The notes under the pieces: model-generated
The model's input: the letters and a program-made list of their open reading frames with translations, nothing else
Database searches by the model: none
What the model was told of the DNA's origin: nothing
Origin: ZC4RG35 sp964388105
GTDB taxonomy: Bacteria > Actinomycetota > Acidimicrobiia > Spongiisociales > ZC4RG35
DNA: 36,131 nt
Direction: 5' to 3'
Assembly: GCA_964388105.1 (NCBI GenBank)
Contig: CAYLYQ010000017.1
Span: 1-36,131, forward strand
Part shown: positions 34,165 to 36,131 of the stretch, piece after piece
Numbering within the stretch: the stretch's first letter is position 1
How the letters are laid out: each line of letters starts with the position of its first letter
Translations under genes and position numbers: made by a program

Positions 34165-35903
34165 GGCGCCGTCCCCCCGAGGAGCTCGCCTTTGCCCGCG
34201 GCGAGGAGCCTGGCGTACCGGCTTTGAGGGTCGGCCGCCAGGGCCTCCCGGTCTCCGTGCTCCACGATGCGGCCCGCGTCGACGACGAGTATCTCGTCGG
34301 CGGTGCGCACCGTCTCCAGCCGGTGAGCGATGATCACCACCGTCCGGCCCGCGAAGAGGCGCTCGGTGGCGGTGGCCAGGAGGCTTTCGGTGGCCGGATC
34401 GAGCCGGGATGACGGCTCGTCCAGTATCACCACACCCGGGTCCTGGATGAACACACGGGCGAAAGCGAGGAGCTGCTGCTCCCCCGCCGACAATCCTCCG
34501 CCTCCGTGGCCCAGCTTGGTGTCGAGCCCGACACTCTCGATCCAGTCGCCGAGCCCGACCCGGTCGAGGACAGAGAGGATCGAGGCATCGTCCTGGTCTC
34601 CGAAATAGGTGAGGTTGTCGCGGACGGTGGCACGGAAGAGCTGAACGTCCTGGGTGACCATCCCGACCGATCGGCGCAGAGCATCGGATCTCAGGTGCCG
34701 CAGGTCGGTGCCGCCAAGCCTCACCGTGCCCGAGGTGGGGTCGTAAAGACGGGTGATCAGCCTGGTGATCGTCGTCTTGCCCCCACCGGTACGGCCGAGG
34801 AGCCCCAACGACCGGCCGGCTTCGAGCTCGAAACTGACGCCTTCGAGCACGCCCCGCTCCTCGTAGGCGAACGAGACGTCCTCGAACTCGATCGAGAGCG
34901 GGCCCGGGGGCGGAACCTGATCACCTTCTTCGACGGCGGATGAGAGCGAGCGCAAGTGGTCGATGCGGACCAGTCCCCCGGCCGCCTTCTGCATCTCCTG
35001 CAGCTCCTGCGTCATCTGCTCGATGGGACGCCGCACGAGCTGCACGTACTGGACGATGAGGAAGGCGGTCCCGACGGTCACCGAGCCGTTGATCACCAGG
35101 CCCGCACCGACTGCGAGCGCCAGGGCGTCGCCGGCCCAGAACGCGGTGTTGGCCGTGACCCAGACCGCGATCCGCTTCTTCCACGCGTTGGAGGTCCGAA
35201 AGAAGAACTCCCTGGTCACAGGGACGAACCGGTTCATCATGAAAGACCCGGCGCCCAATGAGCGGATGTCGTCGATACCGGCGATCCGCTCCTCGACGAA
35301 CCCGTAGAGCTTGGCCGAGACCTCCCGCTCCTCCTCCGCGGCACTGACCGCGTAGCTGCGGAGCTTGATCAGGACGGCGAGGGTGACCACCACGTAGCCG
35401 GTGATGGCAATGCCCATCACGGGCGACTCGATCCAACAGACGATGACGACACCGACGAGGAGGACCCCGGCGGCGACCAACCGGACCAGGAACCGGGAGA
35501 TGAACTCGGCCACCGCGGTTACATCGCCGTCGACCCTTTCGATCATCTCTCCCGGGGTCGTGTTGTTGTGAAAACTCATGTCCAGCGAGAAGAGGTGGGC
35601 CGCCAGGTCCTCCCGCAACCTGTTGGTTGCCGTCCATCCGATGTTGGCGCCCAGATAGGTGCTGAACCCTTCGAGGACCTGGTACGCCACGCCGGCCGCC
35701 ATGTAGGCGATACCGGCAGCGACGAGCACGCTGACGGCTGCTCCCGCGTCGGCCGAGTCGATGAACCTCCGCAGGATCAAGGGGGTGACCAGTTGCAGGC
35801 CGATCGATCCCAAGAGCAGCAGCACGAGCGCGACCACCCGACCCCGGAGGGGGCTGAGGTAGGTTCTCAGGGTGGCGCGGTAAGACGGTGCGGCGGTGGT
35901 CAC
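34161..35903 (-). CDS. ABC exporter subunit with degenerate signature motif (first gene of pair)
   Basis: The 580-residue protein has a transmembrane domain with six helices and a nucleotide-binding domain. Walker A is LGRTGGGKTTI, the Q-loop TQDVQLF, the signature LSAGEQQLLAFARVF (LSGGQ changed to LSAGE), Walker B VVILDEPSSRLD with the catalytic glutamate, and the H-loop IIAHRLE. It provides the active Walker site of the heterodimer. I set the start at GTG 35903 because a TACCGT -10 box lies 9 nt upstream; the in-frame ATG at 35924 (seven residues longer) lies upstream of that box and has no ribosome binding site. Both starts are possible. The stop overlaps the second subunit by 4 nt. Confidence 0.92.
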   Translation of the reverse strand: MTTAAPSYRATLRTYLSPLRGRVVALVLLLLGSIGLQLVTPLILRRFIDSADAGAAVSVLVAAGIAYMAAGVAYQVLEGFSTYLGANIGWTATNRLREDLAAHLFSLDMSFHNNTTPGEMIERVDGDVTAVAEFISRFLVRLVAAGVLLVGVVIVCWIESPVMGIAITGYVVVTLAVLIKLRSYAVSAAEEEREVSAKLYGFVEERIAGIDDIRSLGAGSFMMNRFVPVTREFFFRTSNAWKKRIAVWVTANTAFWAGDALALAVGAGLVINGSVTVGTAFLIVQYVQLVRRPIEQMTQELQEMQKAAGGLVRIDHLRSLSSAVEEGDQVPPPGPLSIEFEDVSFAYEERGVLEGVSFELEAGRSLGLLGRTGGGKTTITRLITRLYDPTSGTVRLGGTDLRHLRSDALRRSVGMVTQDVQLFRATVRDNLTYFGDQDDASILSVLDRVGLGDWIESVGLDTKLGHGGGGLSAGEQQLLAFARVFIQDPGVVILDEPSSRLDPATESLLATATERLFAGRTVVIIAHRLETVRTADEILVVDAGRIVEHGDREALAADPQSRYARLLAAGKGELLGGTAP

Positions 35904-35912
35904 GGACCCCCG

Positions 35913-35918
35913 ACGGTA
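35913..35918 (-). promoter_or_regulatory. Possible -10 box of the ABC exporter operon
   Basis: On the minus strand TACCGT is followed by nine bases and a GTG that starts the ABC exporter frame. If used, the operon mRNA is leaderless or has one or two untranslated bases, and the upstream ATG at 35924 is not a start. Confidence 0.4.
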
Positions 35919-35968
35919 TCGCATGCGAGCCGAAGGGTCTCAGGATTTGTCCCCGGCTCACGACTGAA

Positions 35969-36016
35969 GAACCGGCCCCCCTCCCCCCTTCGGGGTACTC
36001 CCCCACAGGTGGGGGA
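35969..36016 (-). repeat. Twin-hairpin intergenic repeat, copy 3
   Basis: The perfect stem TCCCCCAC/GTGGGGGA (35999-36006 with 36009-36016) is linked through TAC to a second hairpin CCCC-TTC-GGGG (35985-35995) and a C-rich end box. Bases 35969-36012 are repeated exactly 119 bp downstream. TCTCAGGATTT stands on both sides of this copy (35938 and 36035). Confidence 0.8.
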
Positions 36017-36087
36017 GAAACCAAGCCCGGGGCCTCTCAGGATTTCTCCCACCGCAGCCACCCACCCGCAAGCACTTGACGACTTGG

Positions 36088-36131
36088 GAACCGGCCCCCC
36101 TCCCCCCTTCGGGGTACTCCCCCACAGGTGG
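36088..36131 (-). repeat. Twin-hairpin intergenic repeat, copy 4 (cut by window end)
   Basis: These 44 bases are identical to 35969-36012, and the window ends inside the first hairpin. No gene is visible between the ABC exporter start and the window end. Confidence 0.85.

Noticed and set aside
36088..36131. Possible CRISPR array in the 44-bp direct repeat at the right end
   Set aside because: Only two copies are seen, the spacing is 119 bp, the repeats contain G/C-run hairpins and related elements occur singly elsewhere; there are no cas genes.

Overview
The window is GC-rich, densely packed bacterial DNA with three 100-base runs of N that look like scaffold gaps (2378-2477, 4297-4396, 19742-19841). 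Several features point to an actinobacterial lineage, possibly Acidimicrobiia-like: a TCGAAC-N4-GTTCGA SOS box, many genes whose TANNNT -10 box lies 6-9 nt before the start codon (leaderless mRNAs), GTG/TTG starts, lipobox proteins and a large LuxR (LAL) regulator. The lineage is an inference; no rRNA or tRNA gene is visible, nor any CRISPR array or transposase.

Layout. 1-2754 (-): error-prone DNA polymerase DnaE2, cut by the window edge and by a gap, with a perfect LexA box at its promoter. 2884-4263 (-): a class C beta-lactamase-fold serine hydrolase. 4410-6012 (+): dodecin-like protein, GlsB/YeaQ-type membrane protein and an MBL-fold hydrolase. 6054-10170: a probable surface-polymer cassette made of a small YLDxGSGS protein, a kinase-like/methyltransferase fusion and a convergent membrane sulfatase-like transferase. 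10256-18066 (+): a tightly overlapping four-gene operon made of a membrane coiled-coil protein with 22 Gly-Gln dipeptides, a MoxR AAA+ ATPase, a DUF58 protein and a 1445-residue protein with three VWA domains that looks like two usual genes fused. 17906-19741 (-): CcmF, 5' end lost in a gap, overlapping the VWA gene tail to tail. 19842-24598 (-): valyl-tRNA synthetase followed by a salicylyl-CoA/2-aminobenzoyl-CoA type monooxygenase-reductase.

24679-32373 (+) is the least familiar part. Three overlapping predicted lipoprotein genes are followed by a LAL-type STAND ATPase/LuxR regulator, a fourth lipoprotein and a small DUF4242-like protein. The two lipoprotein transcription units on either side of the regulator carry the same 20-bp motif (18/20 identical), each exactly 19 bp before a TANNTT -10 box that leads into a leaderless start. 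I propose that this is a LAL-controlled lipoprotein regulon. 32395-35903 (-): a heterodimeric ABC exporter with one degenerate ATP site. Twin-hairpin intergenic repeats occur at 2800, 7624, 35969 and 36088, where the window ends inside a copy.

Apart from the gaps, no gene-free stretch exceeds 300 bases; the largest is the right end (35925-36131), which holds two repeat copies.
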